Shown here: positions 32,972 to 42,556 of the stretch, one piece after another
How positions within the stretch are numbered: the stretch's first letter is position 1
How the letters are laid out: each line of letters opens with the position of its first letter
DNA from: an uncultured Bacteroidota bacterium
Lineage (GTDB): Bacteria; Bacteroidota; Bacteroidia; Flavobacteriales; Flavobacteriaceae
Assembly (NCBI GenBank): GCA_902619315.1
Contig: CACNDW010000007.1
Location: 1-64,000 of the forward strand
Reading direction: 5' to 3'
Length of the DNA stretch: 64,000 nt
Position numbers and translations under genes: made by a program
Notes under the pieces: generated by a model
What the model was told of the DNA's origin: nothing
Database searches by the model: none
The model's input: only the letters and a program-made list of their open reading frames with translations

Positions 32972-35060
32972 TTACATCAAAGTTGCTCTTTTAGGTAACC
33001 CTAATACGGGAAAGACTTCCGTCTTTAATGCCCTAACAGGATTGAATCAAAAAGTGGGGAATTACCCTGGTGTCACTGTCGAAAAAAAACAAGGCAGTTG
33101 CCGATTGGATCGGGTCACTAAAGCCAAAATACTTGATCTGCCTGGAACCTACAGTCTAAATGCCTCTTCCATGGATGAGAGTCTGGTGGTTGAATTACTT
33201 CTAAATAAAAACGACCCCGATTTCCCGGATATCGCCGTGGTGGTTACCGATGTCGAAAACCTCAAACGAAATATGCTGTTGTTTACACAAATCAAAGATT
33301 TGCATATCCCAACGGTATTGGTGATCAATATGTCCGATCAAATGCAAAGAAAAGGCATCAAAATTGATTTAGAAAAGTTGGAGGAAAAACTCAACACGAG
33401 TGTGGTTTTGGTCAGTACCCGAGATAATTCAGGGTTGGATCAACTTAAACAAGTTCTGGTTGATTATCGATCCATCCCTTCAGTACCAATATTAGATCCC
33501 ACTACCATTGATCAGGATTATTTTGAAAGCTTAAGTAAAGCTTTTCCCAATCAACCGCTATACAAACTTTGGTTGGTGATCACTCAGGATGTCAATTTCA
33601 ACAAGCTAAAACGTAAAAAAGTTATCGATACAGCTCAGTTCAAGACCCAATCCCAATTGGACCTTAAAAAATTACAACATAGGGAAACAGTTAAACGCTA
33701 TCAGACCATCAATCAAATTCTCAAGGAAACCTATCAATTAAACCTGGATGAGGCGACCGACCTCAGAAGCAGATTGGATAATTTATTGATCCATAAGTTT
33801 TGGGGTTACGTTATTTTTTTTCTGATTTTAATGACTATTTTTCAGGCCATATTTGATTGGAGCAGTGTGCCAATGGATTTTATAGATACGAGTTTTGCTC
33901 GCATAAGTGAATGGGCCAAAAAACAGATGCCCGAGGGGATCTTGAGCGACTTGATTGCTGAGGGGATCATTTCAGGTACAGGGGGCATAGTGATTTTTAT
34001 TCCTCAAATCGCTTTTTTATTTTTGTTCATTTCCGTCTTAGAAGAAACTGGTTATATGAGTCGCGTGGTATTTTTGATGGATCGAAGTTTGAGAAAATTT
34101 GGGTTAAGTGGAAAAAGTGTAGTCCCTTTGATGTCAGGAACTGCCTGTGCTATTCCAGCAGTCATGGCTACCCGAAACATCGAAAATTGGAAGGAGCGCT
34201 TAATCACAACCCTCGTAGTCCCTTTTACTACTTGTTCCGCACGTCTTCCTGTATACATGATTCTTATCTCTTTGGTTATTCCTAATGAGCGACTGTTAGG
34301 AATCAATTATCAGGGGTTAACATTGATGGGACTTTATATAATAGGTTTTTTGATGGCTATTTTTTCTGCTTCCATTCTCAATCGGATACTCAAATCTCCC
34401 AACAAATCTTACTTTGTAGTGGAGATGCCTGACTACAAACTTCCAATGCTCAAAAATGTTGGGATTACCGTTTGGGAAAAAACCCTATCATTTGTTATGG
34501 AGGCTGGTAAAATTATATTGGCAATATCCATTTTACTCTGGTTTATGGCTTCCTTTGGTCCTGGTAATAACTTTTCCAATGCTGAGCAAATAGTGAAGCA
34601 TCAAGCTAATAATAGTGATTTAAGTGAGTCCGAATTAGAAAATAAAATTGCTTCATTTAAGTTAGAAAATTCCTACATCGGTATTATGGGGAAAGCTATC
34701 GAACCGGTGATTCTTCCATTGGGTTATGACTGGAAAATAGGTATTGCTTTGATCAGTTCCTTTGCGGCTCGTGAAGTTTTTGTCGGAACTTTGGCCACCA
34801 TCTACAGTGTGGAAAGTGATAGCCAAGAGACTATAAAAAATAGAATGGCTGGGGAAATCAGATATGACGGGACCCGTCTTTTCAATTTACCTACGGGAAT
34901 ATCTTTAATGCTTTTTTATGCCTTTGCTATGCAATGTATGAGCACATTGGCAATTGTCAAAAAAGAGACCAATAGCTGGAAATGGCCCATAATTCAACTT
35001 TTTTCTATGACTGCCTTTGCTTATCTTGCAGCATTAATGGCTTACCAAATTTTAAAATAA
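32964..35060 (+). CDS. feoB: Ferrous iron transporter FeoB
   Basis: 698 aa inner-membrane Fe(II) transporter with an N-terminal G protein domain: G1 GNPNTGKT at residues 11-18, G3 DLPGTYS near 58, G4 NMSD near 122. The membrane part has the two Gate repeats (for example SGTACAIPAVMATR and SSFAAREVFVGTLATIYS). Complete in length. The 3' end overlaps the small Cys-rich gene as TAATG. Confidence 0.95.
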   Translation: MINYIKVALLGNPNTGKTSVFNALTGLNQKVGNYPGVTVEKKQGSCRLDRVTKAKILDLPGTYSLNASSMDESLVVELLLNKNDPDFPDIAVVVTDVENLKRNMLLFTQIKDLHIPTVLVINMSDQMQRKGIKIDLEKLEEKLNTSVVLVSTRDNSGLDQLKQVLVDYRSIPSVPILDPTTIDQDYFESLSKAFPNQPLYKLWLVITQDVNFNKLKRKKVIDTAQFKTQSQLDLKKLQHRETVKRYQTINQILKETYQLNLDEATDLRSRLDNLLIHKFWGYVIFFLILMTIFQAIFDWSSVPMDFIDTSFARISEWAKKQMPEGILSDLIAEGIISGTGGIVIFIPQIAFLFLFISVLEETGYMSRVVFLMDRSLRKFGLSGKSVVPLMSGTACAIPAVMATRNIENWKERLITTLVVPFTTCSARLPVYMILISLVIPNERLLGINYQGLTLMGLYIIGFLMAIFSASILNRILKSPNKSYFVVEMPDYKLPMLKNVGITVWEKTLSFVMEAGKIILAISILLWFMASFGPGNNFSNAEQIVKHQANNSDLSESELENKIASFKLENSYIGIMGKAIEPVILPLGYDWKIGIALISSFAAREVFVGTLATIYSVESDSQETIKNRMAGEIRYDGTRLFNLPTGISLMLFYAFAMQCMSTLAIVKKETNSWKWPIIQLFSMTAFAYLAALMAYQILK

Positions 35061-35188
35061 TGGAGATTTTACAATTCATGACAGCAATACTTTTAGGATT
35101 GTGGGCCCTATTTTTTTTGATCCGAAAGTTTAAACCGAAAAACAAATCTGCAGATGATCAATGTTGCAGTAGAGGTTGTGATTGTTGA
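35060..35188 (+). CDS. FeoB-associated Cys-rich membrane protein
   Basis: 42 aa: one membrane helix (MTAILLGLWALFFLIRKF) and a cytoplasmic-type tail with four Cys (CCSRGCDC). The layout matches the FeoB-associated Cys-rich proteins (PF12669) found after feoB in several phyla. Coupled to feoB by TAATG; proposed to help iron handling at the pore. Confidence 0.8.
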   Translation: MEILQFMTAILLGLWALFFLIRKFKPKNKSADDQCCSRGCDC

Positions 35189-35345
35189 TTAAATGTCAGG
35201 ATAATCTGAATCCATAACTAAGTATTCCAATGATTTATCCATTTAGAATACAAATGTTTAGTAAAACACTACTTTCAAAATCTATATTGGAAATTTCCAG
35301 AGGTGATAAGTTTCAACAAAAGAAATTGGTTCATTTCACAATATT

Positions 35346-36644
35346 CTACCTTTGATGCATCAATTGTTCAATTTCATCAGGAGCTTTTGGAACGTTTTCC
35401 ATCAAATTTAAAGGTGGACCATCCTCTTGAATTACTACATCGTCTTCAATCCTTACTCCAAATCCCTCTTCTGGAATATAAATTCCGGGTTCTACAGTTA
35501 GTACCATATTTCCCTTAAGTGGTTGGTCTACTAATCCGTAATCGTGGGTATCTAAACCAAGGTGGTGAGATGTTCCATGCATAAAATATTTTTTGTAGGC
35601 AGGCTTTTCGGGATCTTGATTTTTGACCATTGTAAGATCCAGTAGCCCTAGTTGGATTAACTCGTCGGTCATTATTTTTCCCACCTCTTGATGGTATTCT
35701 TTGATTAATACTCCAGGTACTAGTAATTGCATGGCTGCTTTTTCTACACGTAATACAGCATCATATACCGCACGCTGTCGGGGAGTAAATTTGCCTGAGA
35801 CAGGAACTGTTCTGGTCATATCACTGGCATAATTTCCATATGCTGCTCCTACATCCATCAAAATCAAGTCGCCCGACTTGCATTGTTGGTTATTGTCTAA
35901 GTAGTGTAAGACGTTACAATTATTTCCAGAGGCAATGATGGGGCTATATGCAAATCCATCGGATCGGTTTTTAAGAAACTCGTGGGCAAACTCTGCTTCA
36001 ATTTCAAACTCCCATACACCAGGTTTGATAAAAGGTAAAACCCTTCTGAAGCCTTTTTCGGTAATGTCAATTGCATTTTTTATTTGACTAATTTCTTCAG
36101 TATCTTTTATTGACCTTAGCTTTTGTAGGATAAAGTTACTTTTTGCAGTGGGATGATTTGGGAATTTGGCTTTTGCCCATTTAATAAATCGGTCCTCCCT
36201 GGTTTGAGTTTCCACCTTTGCCCGATAGTGTTCGTTGGTATTGAAATAAAAAATTTCAGCCTGATCTGCCAATAACTGAAATAATTTTTCAAATTCATGT
36301 AACCAACAAACAGTTTGAATTCCAGATAAAGCAGTGGCTTGTTTTGGGGTGAGTTTTTGTCCCTCCCAAACAGCGATTATCTCGCTGGTTTTCTTAATGA
36401 ATAGTATCTCTCTGTGCTCTGGCTCTTGCGCATCGGGAAATAAGAGTAAAATACTCTCTTCTTGATCGATTCCACTGAGATAAAATATGTCACGATGTTG
36501 CGCAAAAGGGAGCGTACTGTCTGCACTTATGGGGTAGATGTCATTCGAGTTAAAAACCGCCAACCCTCCCCGGTCCAATGCCTGCACGAAAAGATCTCTA
36601 TTTTTTGAATAGAGTTTTGAGGATAGTGGACGGTACCGCATCAA
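35346..36644 (-). CDS. pepP: Xaa-Pro aminopeptidase (M24B)
   Basis: 432 aa, releases N-terminal residues before proline. N-terminal AMP_N domain (YRPLSSKLYSKNRDLF...FYLSGIDQEESILLL) followed by a pita-bread catalytic domain. The two metal ions are held by Asp in LMDVGAAYGNYASDMTRT, His in HGTSHHLGLDTHD, and Glu in TVEPGIYIPEEG and RIEDDVV. Complete length. Cytoplasmic. Divergent from the sdh operon. A second ATG three bases downstream is possible. Confidence 0.92.
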   Translation of the reverse strand: MMRYRPLSSKLYSKNRDLFVQALDRGGLAVFNSNDIYPISADSTLPFAQHRDIFYLSGIDQEESILLLFPDAQEPEHREILFIKKTSEIIAVWEGQKLTPKQATALSGIQTVCWLHEFEKLFQLLADQAEIFYFNTNEHYRAKVETQTREDRFIKWAKAKFPNHPTAKSNFILQKLRSIKDTEEISQIKNAIDITEKGFRRVLPFIKPGVWEFEIEAEFAHEFLKNRSDGFAYSPIIASGNNCNVLHYLDNNQQCKSGDLILMDVGAAYGNYASDMTRTVPVSGKFTPRQRAVYDAVLRVEKAAMQLLVPGVLIKEYHQEVGKIMTDELIQLGLLDLTMVKNQDPEKPAYKKYFMHGTSHHLGLDTHDYGLVDQPLKGNMVLTVEPGIYIPEEGFGVRIEDDVVIQEDGPPLNLMENVPKAPDEIEQLMHQR

Positions 36645-36834
36645 CAGGTCTTTTGAGAGTTTAAATACCTAAAATTATTAAATTTAAAGAGAGTGATGTG
36701 GATTTAGTTTTAGTTTGTTGAAAGAAATAGTATGTTTTAAGTTCTAATAAGGGCCAAACGTTCAACAAAATTGGTATTGTGGAGTTGTATTTAAAATTTA
36801 GACATATAGGTTTTTCTATTCAACGTTTATGGAC

Positions 36835-36842
36835 TAATTTTG
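36835..36842 (+). promoter_or_regulatory. -7 box TAATTTTG for sdhCAB
   Basis: TAnnTTTG match ending 19 bp before the sdhC ATG. Confidence 0.45.
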
Positions 36843-36861
36843 TTATGATAAACCAACACTA

Positions 36862-37512
36862 ATGATCAAAACTACCATCGCAAGAAAGGTAGCCATGGCT
36901 TTGTCGGGGCTCTTTTTAATTCTCTTTTTGGGGCAACATTTTACCATCAATATAACTTCGGTTTTCAGCGATAAAATGTTTAATTTTTTATCCCACTTTA
37001 TGGGTAATAACCCTGTAGTGCAATTCATATTGCAGCCAGTTTTGATTTTTGGGGTGGTTTTTCACTTTATTATGGGTTTTATTTTAGAGATTAAAAATTA
37101 CAAATCACGTAGTGTAAAATATATTTCTTTTAATGGTTCAGCAAATGCCAGTTGGGTATCTAGAAATATGATCATATCTGGAATTGTAGTGCTCTCCTTT
37201 TTAGGATTACATTTTTATGATTTTTGGGTGCCAGAAATGAATTATAAGTACGTTGAGTTTCTACCCCAAGATCCAGACCGATACTATGAAGAGCTGGTCC
37301 ATAAATTCCACAGTCCGGTTAGGGTTGCCATTTATGCATTATCATTTATTTTTTTATCACTCCACCTTTTCCATGGATTTTCGTCATCTTTTCAATCGAT
37401 GGGCCTAAATAATAAATATAGTCGTGGTATAAAATTATTTACTGTAGCCTTTTCACTGGTAATTCCGGCAGGGTTTATTTTTATAGCAATTTTTCACCAT
37501 CTAAACTTATAA
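36862..37512 (+). CDS. sdhC: Succinate dehydrogenase cytochrome b subunit
   Basis: 216 aa with five membrane helices and His residues for two hemes (GQHFT, VFHFIMG, LGLHFYDFW, LHLFHGF). This single large anchor (cytochrome b558 type) is the Bacteroidota form of the complex II anchor. First gene of sdhCAB; 4 bp before sdhA. Confidence 0.93.
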   Translation: MIKTTIARKVAMALSGLFLILFLGQHFTINITSVFSDKMFNFLSHFMGNNPVVQFILQPVLIFGVVFHFIMGFILEIKNYKSRSVKYISFNGSANASWVSRNMIISGIVVLSFLGLHFYDFWVPEMNYKYVEFLPQDPDRYYEELVHKFHSPVRVAIYALSFIFLSLHLFHGFSSSFQSMGLNNKYSRGIKLFTVAFSLVIPAGFIFIAIFHHLNL

Positions 37513-37516
37513 TTAA

Positions 37517-39520
37517 ATGGCAAAGTTAGATTCAAAAATCCCCCATGGAAGTTTGTCCGAAAAATGGACCAACCACAAGAGTAACATCAACCTTGTGAGT
37601 CCAGCAAACAAACGTTTGATCGACGTCATTGTCGTGGGAACTGGTTTGGCAGGCGCTTCTGCCTCGGCAACCTTGGCTGAGTTGGGGTATAATGTAAAGA
37701 CTTTTTGTTTTCAAGATTCTCCACGAAGGGCTCATTCAATCGCTGCCCAAGGAGGGATTAATGCGGCTAAAAACTATCAAGGGGATGGCGATTCTACCTA
37801 CCGACTTTTCTATGACACCATAAAAGGAGGGGATTATAGATCCCGAGAATCCAATGTTTATCGCTTAGCGGAAGTTTCTACCAATATAATTGATCAATGT
37901 GTTGCTCAAGGTGTTCCCTTTGCCAGGGACTATGGAGGTCTGTTAGACAATCGCTCTTTTGGGGGTGTTTTGGTATCCAGAACTTTTTACGCCAAAGGAC
38001 AAACCGGGCAACAGTTATTATTGGGAGCCTATTCTGCCATGAATCGCCAAATCGGTCGTGGAAAAATAAAAATGTACAATCGCCATGAAATGATGGACTT
38101 GGTTTTGGTTGATGGAAAAGCCAGAGGGATCATTTCCCGAAATTTAGTAAATGGTAAAATTGAAAGACACAGTGCTCATGCAGTGGTCATTGCTTCAGGA
38201 GGATACGGTAATGTATTCTTTTTATCTACCAATGCCATGGGGAGTAATGTTTCTGCCTCATGGAAAATTCACAAACGTGGTGCGCATTTTGCAAATCCTT
38301 GTTTTACTCAAATACATCCCACATGTATTCCCGTTTCAGGAGAGCACCAATCAAAGTTGACATTGATGTCTGAATCTTTGAGAAATGATGGTAGGATATG
38401 GGTACCCAAAAAATTAGAGGACGTTAAAGCCATTAGATCAGGGCAACTTAAGGCTACCGATATAGAGGAGGAGGACCGAGACTATTATCTTGAACGTCGT
38501 TATCCCGCTTTTGGAAACCTGGTACCAAGGGATGTGGCTTCTCGGGCGGCCAAAGAACGTTGTGATGCAGGCTTTGGGGTAAACAAAACTGGGGAAGCTG
38601 TTTATTTAGATTTTGCTGCTGCTGTTAGTCGATATGGAAAAGAACAAGCCCACGTTAAAGGCTTGGACGAAAACGATACTAATTTGGTAAAAAAATTAGG
38701 GCAAGAAGTAGTTCGAGCTAAATATGGAAATCTCTTCCAGATGTATGAAAAGATTGTTGATCAAGACCCCTATGAAATGCCAATGATGATCTACCCAGCG
38801 GTTCATTACACTATGGGTGGCGTTTGGGTAGATTATAATTTGATGACTTCCATACCAGGTTGCTATGCTATAGGTGAGGCCAATTTCTCTGATCATGGGG
38901 CCAACCGATTAGGAGCATCTGCATTGATGCAAGGTTTGGCCGATGGTTATTTTGTTTTGCCATATACTATAGGGGATTATTTATCTGATGATATTAGAAC
39001 AGGTCCAATATCTACAGACTCTCCCGAATTTGAAGCAGCTGAAAAAGAAGTTAAAGATCAATTAAAAGGTTTTATAAATAATAATGGTAAACATTCTGTT
39101 GATTATTATCACAAAAAACTGGGGAAAATCATGTGGGATAAATGCGGTATGTCGAGAAATGAAAAAGGTCTAAAAACAGCTATTTCTGATATCAAAGCAT
39201 TAAGAGAAGATTTTTACAAAAACGTAAATGTTCCCGGAGATTTAGATGAATTTAATGAGCAGTTGGCCAAAGCTGGAAGAGTAGCGGATTTTCTTGAGTT
39301 GGGAGAATTGTTTGCCAAAGATGCTCTGGAGAGAACAGAATCCTGTGGGGGGCATTTTAGAGAAGAATCCCAAACCAGTGAGGGAGAGGCAATGCGAGAT
39401 GACAAAAACTTTACCTTTGTTTCTGCATGGGAATACAAAGGAGAGCCTTCTAATGCTAAGCTCCATAAGGAGGAATTAAAGTACGAAGAAATTGAAGTAA
39501 AAACACGTTCCTATAAATAA
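37517..39520 (+). CDS. sdhA: Succinate dehydrogenase/fumarate reductase flavoprotein
   Basis: 667 aa, covalent-FAD subunit that interconverts succinate and fumarate. FAD-binding [10 protein letters not shown] near residue 37, the FAD-linking His in [21 protein letters not shown], the active-site Arg in RGLGASALM-like [11 protein letters not shown], and the C-terminal [10 protein letters not shown]. Full length for the B-type enzyme. Confidence 0.96.
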   Translation: MAKLDSKIPHGSLSEKWTNHKSNINLVSPANKRLIDVIVVGTGLAGASASATLAELGYNVKTFCFQDSPRRAHSIAAQGGINAAKNYQGDGDSTYRLFYDTIKGGDYRSRESNVYRLAEVSTNIIDQCVAQGVPFARDYGGLLDNRSFGGVLVSRTFYAKGQTGQQLLLGAYSAMNRQIGRGKIKMYNRHEMMDLVLVDGKARGIISRNLVNGKIERHSAHAVVIASGGYGNVFFLSTNAMGSNVSASWKIHKRGAHFANPCFTQIHPTCIPVSGEHQSKLTLMSESLRNDGRIWVPKKLEDVKAIRSGQLKATDIEEEDRDYYLERRYPAFGNLVPRDVASRAAKERCDAGFGVNKTGEAVYLDFAAAVSRYGKEQAHVKGLDENDTNLVKKLGQEVVRAKYGNLFQMYEKIVDQDPYEMPMMIYPAVHYTMGGVWVDYNLMTSIPGCYAIGEANFSDHGANRLGASALMQGLADGYFVLPYTIGDYLSDDIRTGPISTDSPEFEAAEKEVKDQLKGFINNNGKHSVDYYHKKLGKIMWDKCGMSRNEKGLKTAISDIKALREDFYKNVNVPGDLDEFNEQLAKAGRVADFLELGELFAKDALERTESCGGHFREESQTSEGEAMRDDKNFTFVSAWEYKGEPSNAKLHKEELKYEEIEVKTRSYK

Positions 39521-39527
39521 GAACTCA

Positions 39528-40274
39528 ATGAATTTAAAACTTAAAATATGGCGTCAAGCCAACGCAGAAGCAAAAGGAGAAATAGTTACTTATAACATTT
39601 CTGATGTTTCACCGGATATGTCTTTTTTAGAGATGATGGACATGCATAACGAACAATTGATCGAAACAGGAGAGGATCCAGTGGCATTTGATCACGATTG
39701 TCGAGAGGGTATCTGTGGAATGTGTTCTATGTTCATCAATGGAGAGGCACATGGACCTGATCGTTTAGTAACTACTTGCCAGTTACATATGCGAAAATTC
39801 AAAGATGGTGATACTATTACAATAGAACCTTTTAGGGCTGACGCTTTTCCAGTAATAAAAGATTTGGCAGTAGACCGGTCGGCATTTGATAGAATTCAAC
39901 AAGCCGGTGGTTTTGTCAGTGTGAATACCTCAGGGAATACTCAAGATGCCAATGCCATTCCAATTGATAAGCACGATGCCGATAAAGCCTTTGATGCTGC
40001 TACATGTATAGGTTGTGGTGCCTGTGTAGCCTCATGTAAAAACGCTTCGGCCATGTTATTTGTTTCAGCTAAAGTTTCCCAATACTCCCTTTTACCCCAA
40101 GGTAAAGTTGAGGCTACTGATAGGGTTTTGAATATGGTCAATCAAATGGATGAAGAAGGTTTTGGGAATTGTACCAATACTGGTGCTTGTGAGGTTGAAT
40201 GTCCAAAAGGAATATCTTTAGAAAATATTGCCAGAATGAATCGGGAGTATATGAGTGCCTCATTAAAAGGCTAG
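39528..40274 (+). CDS. sdhB: Succinate dehydrogenase iron-sulfur subunit
   Basis: 248 aa with three cluster motifs: the [2Fe-2S] site [10 protein letters not shown]...C, the [4Fe-4S] site [11 protein letters not shown] and the [3Fe-4S] site [12 protein letters not shown]. Carries electrons from the flavin to the cytochrome subunit. Seven bp after sdhA. Confidence 0.96.
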   Translation: MNLKLKIWRQANAEAKGEIVTYNISDVSPDMSFLEMMDMHNEQLIETGEDPVAFDHDCREGICGMCSMFINGEAHGPDRLVTTCQLHMRKFKDGDTITIEPFRADAFPVIKDLAVDRSAFDRIQQAGGFVSVNTSGNTQDANAIPIDKHDADKAFDAATCIGCGACVASCKNASAMLFVSAKVSQYSLLPQGKVEATDRVLNMVNQMDEEGFGNCTNTGACEVECPKGISLENIARMNREYMSASLKG

Positions 40275-40285
40275 ATTCAAATTTT

Positions 40286-41395
40286 ATGAATTACCACTTT
40301 GGAATTTCATCAGTTTTTTTTGGAATTGTTTTAATTCTTTCAAATTTTTCATGTAAGAATCAAGTGGTCAATATTGATATTACTGGCGAGGTGATCAATC
40401 CCCGCACATATATCATTCCTTGTGCCGATCAATCCATTATAATAGACGGAAGGGATGACGATTTCAGCTGGAACAAAGCAACTTTTACTGAGGATTTTAT
40501 CGATATAGAAGGTCAAAAAATACCTGATAAAAAAACAAGACTCAAAATGCTTTGGGATGAGGATTTCTTATATATATATGCACATTTAGAGGAAAAACAC
40601 ATTTGGGCTACTTTAAAAAATCGGGATACCATTATTTTTTATAACAACGATTTTGAAGTTTTTATCAGTCCATCTAATAGTAATCACAACTATGGTGAGA
40701 TTGAGATCAACGCCCTGAATACTGTTTGGGATTTATTGTTGGATCGACCCTACAACACTAAAGGTAATCCGATTTTTAATTGGAACATACAGAACCTAAA
40801 AACTGCAGTTCATGTTGAAGGGACCCTCAATAATCCTGAAGATTTAGATCAATACTGGTCTGTAGAAATAGCAATTCCAATGCCAGCACTAATAGAGCTA
40901 AAACGTCCACCAAAGAAAAAACCCTTGCTTGGGCAACAATGGCGGATCAATTTTTCAAGAGTTCAATGGGATCACGACATAATAGACAATAGATATTATC
41001 GAAAAAAAGAAAATGGAAAATTTCTGCGAGAAAAAAACTGGGTATGGTCATCTCAGGGGGTTATAAATATGCATTTGCCGGAACATTGGGGGTATATTGA
41101 ATTTGGTGAATCACCAAAAATAAACCAACAATTTATTCATAAAACTGATACTGAATTAGAACAAATCATCTATGCGCTTTTTAGAAAAATAGCTTATGGT
41201 GATTATAAATATCTTAAAGATAATACACCTGGAAAAGCCATTCCCGTACAACTTACAGGATTCGATGAGCGAAAATTGAAAATTACCTTATTGAATTCTT
41301 TCACTGGTTTTGATCTAGCATTAAAAGATCAGGTCAGTGGATTAACTTACACCATTGATGAGAAGGGCTATTTAAACCGTCCTGGAAATCAATAG
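40286..41395 (+). CDS. CBM9-like carbohydrate-binding lipoprotein
   Basis: 369 aa from ATG 40286; the frame is open back to 40199 but that part overlaps sdhB and lacks a signal. Lipobox LSNFSC. Domain CBM9_2-like: DQSIIIDGRDDDFSWNKA, LKMLWDEDFLYIYAHLEEKH, IFYNNDFEVFISP, NYGEIEINALNTVWDL and the W/R-rich INFSRVQWDH. Surface binding of a glycan is likely. It starts 11 bp after sdhB but is probably a separate unit. Converges with, and overlaps by 7 bp, the glycosylasparaginase gene. Confidence 0.8.
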   Translation: MNYHFGISSVFFGIVLILSNFSCKNQVVNIDITGEVINPRTYIIPCADQSIIIDGRDDDFSWNKATFTEDFIDIEGQKIPDKKTRLKMLWDEDFLYIYAHLEEKHIWATLKNRDTIIFYNNDFEVFISPSNSNHNYGEIEINALNTVWDLLLDRPYNTKGNPIFNWNIQNLKTAVHVEGTLNNPEDLDQYWSVEIAIPMPALIELKRPPKKKPLLGQQWRINFSRVQWDHDIIDNRYYRKKENGKFLREKNWVWSSQGVINMHLPEHWGYIEFGESPKINQQFIHKTDTELEQIIYALFRKIAYGDYKYLKDNTPGKAIPVQLTGFDERKLKITLLNSFTGFDLALKDQVSGLTYTIDEKGYLNRPGNQ

Positions 41396-42366
41396 AAACT
41401 GGCCGAAGAAGTATTTATAGCTCTGCCAGATTTAAAGTAGGTATATGAAAAGCCTTTATGAATGCTGTAAGCACCTTTTTCTCCTGAAATATTAATGGCA
41501 ATAAAACCTACTTGGAAATCTGTTTTTCCACTATGTTTGGATAGGATTCTTTGGATGGCTTCTTCGCAAGCCTTTTGGGGAGAACATCCATTTCTCATAA
41601 GTTCCACAATTAAGAAAGAACCTACAGTTTTAATGACAGCCTCACCCAAACCAGTGGCCGTTGCAGCACCCACTTCATTATCTACAAATAGTCCTGATCC
41701 AATTATAGGTGAGTCACCCACTCGACCTTTCATTTTATATGCTAAACCACTTGTAGTGCAGCTGCCAGATAGATTTCCATAATCATCTAAGCATAACATT
41801 CCAATGGTATCGTGGTTTTCGACATTTATTTTAGGTGAAGAATTAGATTTTTGTGACCAGGCCTCCCATCTTTTTTTTGAGGCAGGAGTTAGGAGTTTTG
41901 TTTTTTTGAATCCTTTACTGTAAGCAAATTCCTCTGCACCCGCTGCTGCTAAATTAACATGTGGTGTGTCCTCCATTACTTTTCTGGCCAATTTAGCTAC
42001 ATGCAAAATGTTTTCCACGGCCATCACAGCACCACAATTCCCCTTATCATCCATAACACAGGCATCTAAGGTTACACAACCTGATTGATCAGGAGAGGCT
42101 CCAATACCCACGGTAGTATTCTTCTCGTTAGCCTCTTCAAAAGCAACACCTTTGACAGCAGCGTCCAATGCAGAAATTCCTGCCTCCATCAATTTACCGG
42201 AGATCAGGATTGCCTCTGGACAATTCCATGTAGCAATAGACAAGGGACTATTGGTAAGACGTTTTGGATTACTATTCAAATTTTGAGATTGGGCCTCTAA
42301 TGAATTAACCCCCAAAAAGCCAGAAACGGTCATACTCAACTTACCAAAAAAATTTCTCCTTTTCAT
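41389..42366 (-). CDS. Exported N4-glycosylasparaginase (Ntn hydrolase)
   Basis: 325 aa precursor that self-cleaves before T187 in NHDTIGMLCLD to free the Thr nucleophile. Binding motifs RVGDSPIIGSGLFVDNEVGA and ATGLGEAVIKT match aspartylglucosaminidase, which removes Asn from N-linked glycans. The N-terminus MKRRNFFGKL plus a hydrophobic run suggests Tat export. Flavobacterial glycosylasparaginases are well known. Neighbouring CBM9-like and DUF4838 proteins fit a glycoprotein-degrading theme. Confidence 0.9.
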   Translation of the reverse strand: MKRRNFFGKLSMTVSGFLGVNSLEAQSQNLNSNPKRLTNSPLSIATWNCPEAILISGKLMEAGISALDAAVKGVAFEEANEKNTTVGIGASPDQSGCVTLDACVMDDKGNCGAVMAVENILHVAKLARKVMEDTPHVNLAAAGAEEFAYSKGFKKTKLLTPASKKRWEAWSQKSNSSPKINVENHDTIGMLCLDDYGNLSGSCTTSGLAYKMKGRVGDSPIIGSGLFVDNEVGAATATGLGEAVIKTVGSFLIVELMRNGCSPQKACEEAIQRILSKHSGKTDFQVGFIAINISGEKGAYSIHKGFSYTYFKSGRAINTSSASFY

Positions 42367-42556
42367 TTGTGATTTGAAATTTTTAAAACTGAAGTAAAAC
42401 TAAAAAAACTAAGGTTGATTGATTGAACATTTTATATAAAATCATTCAATTGAAAAGTGGTCTTAAAAAACAATTCATGAGTTTGTTATATTAGATAAAT
42501 TATTTTGTACAAATTTAAAATTCATTCATCTCAATTTAAAACAATACTTATGTATC

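Noticed and set aside
40199..40285. Longer N-terminus of the CBM9-like protein
   Set aside because: It would overlap sdhB by 76 bp and lacks a signal; ATG 40286 begins a proper lipoprotein signal.
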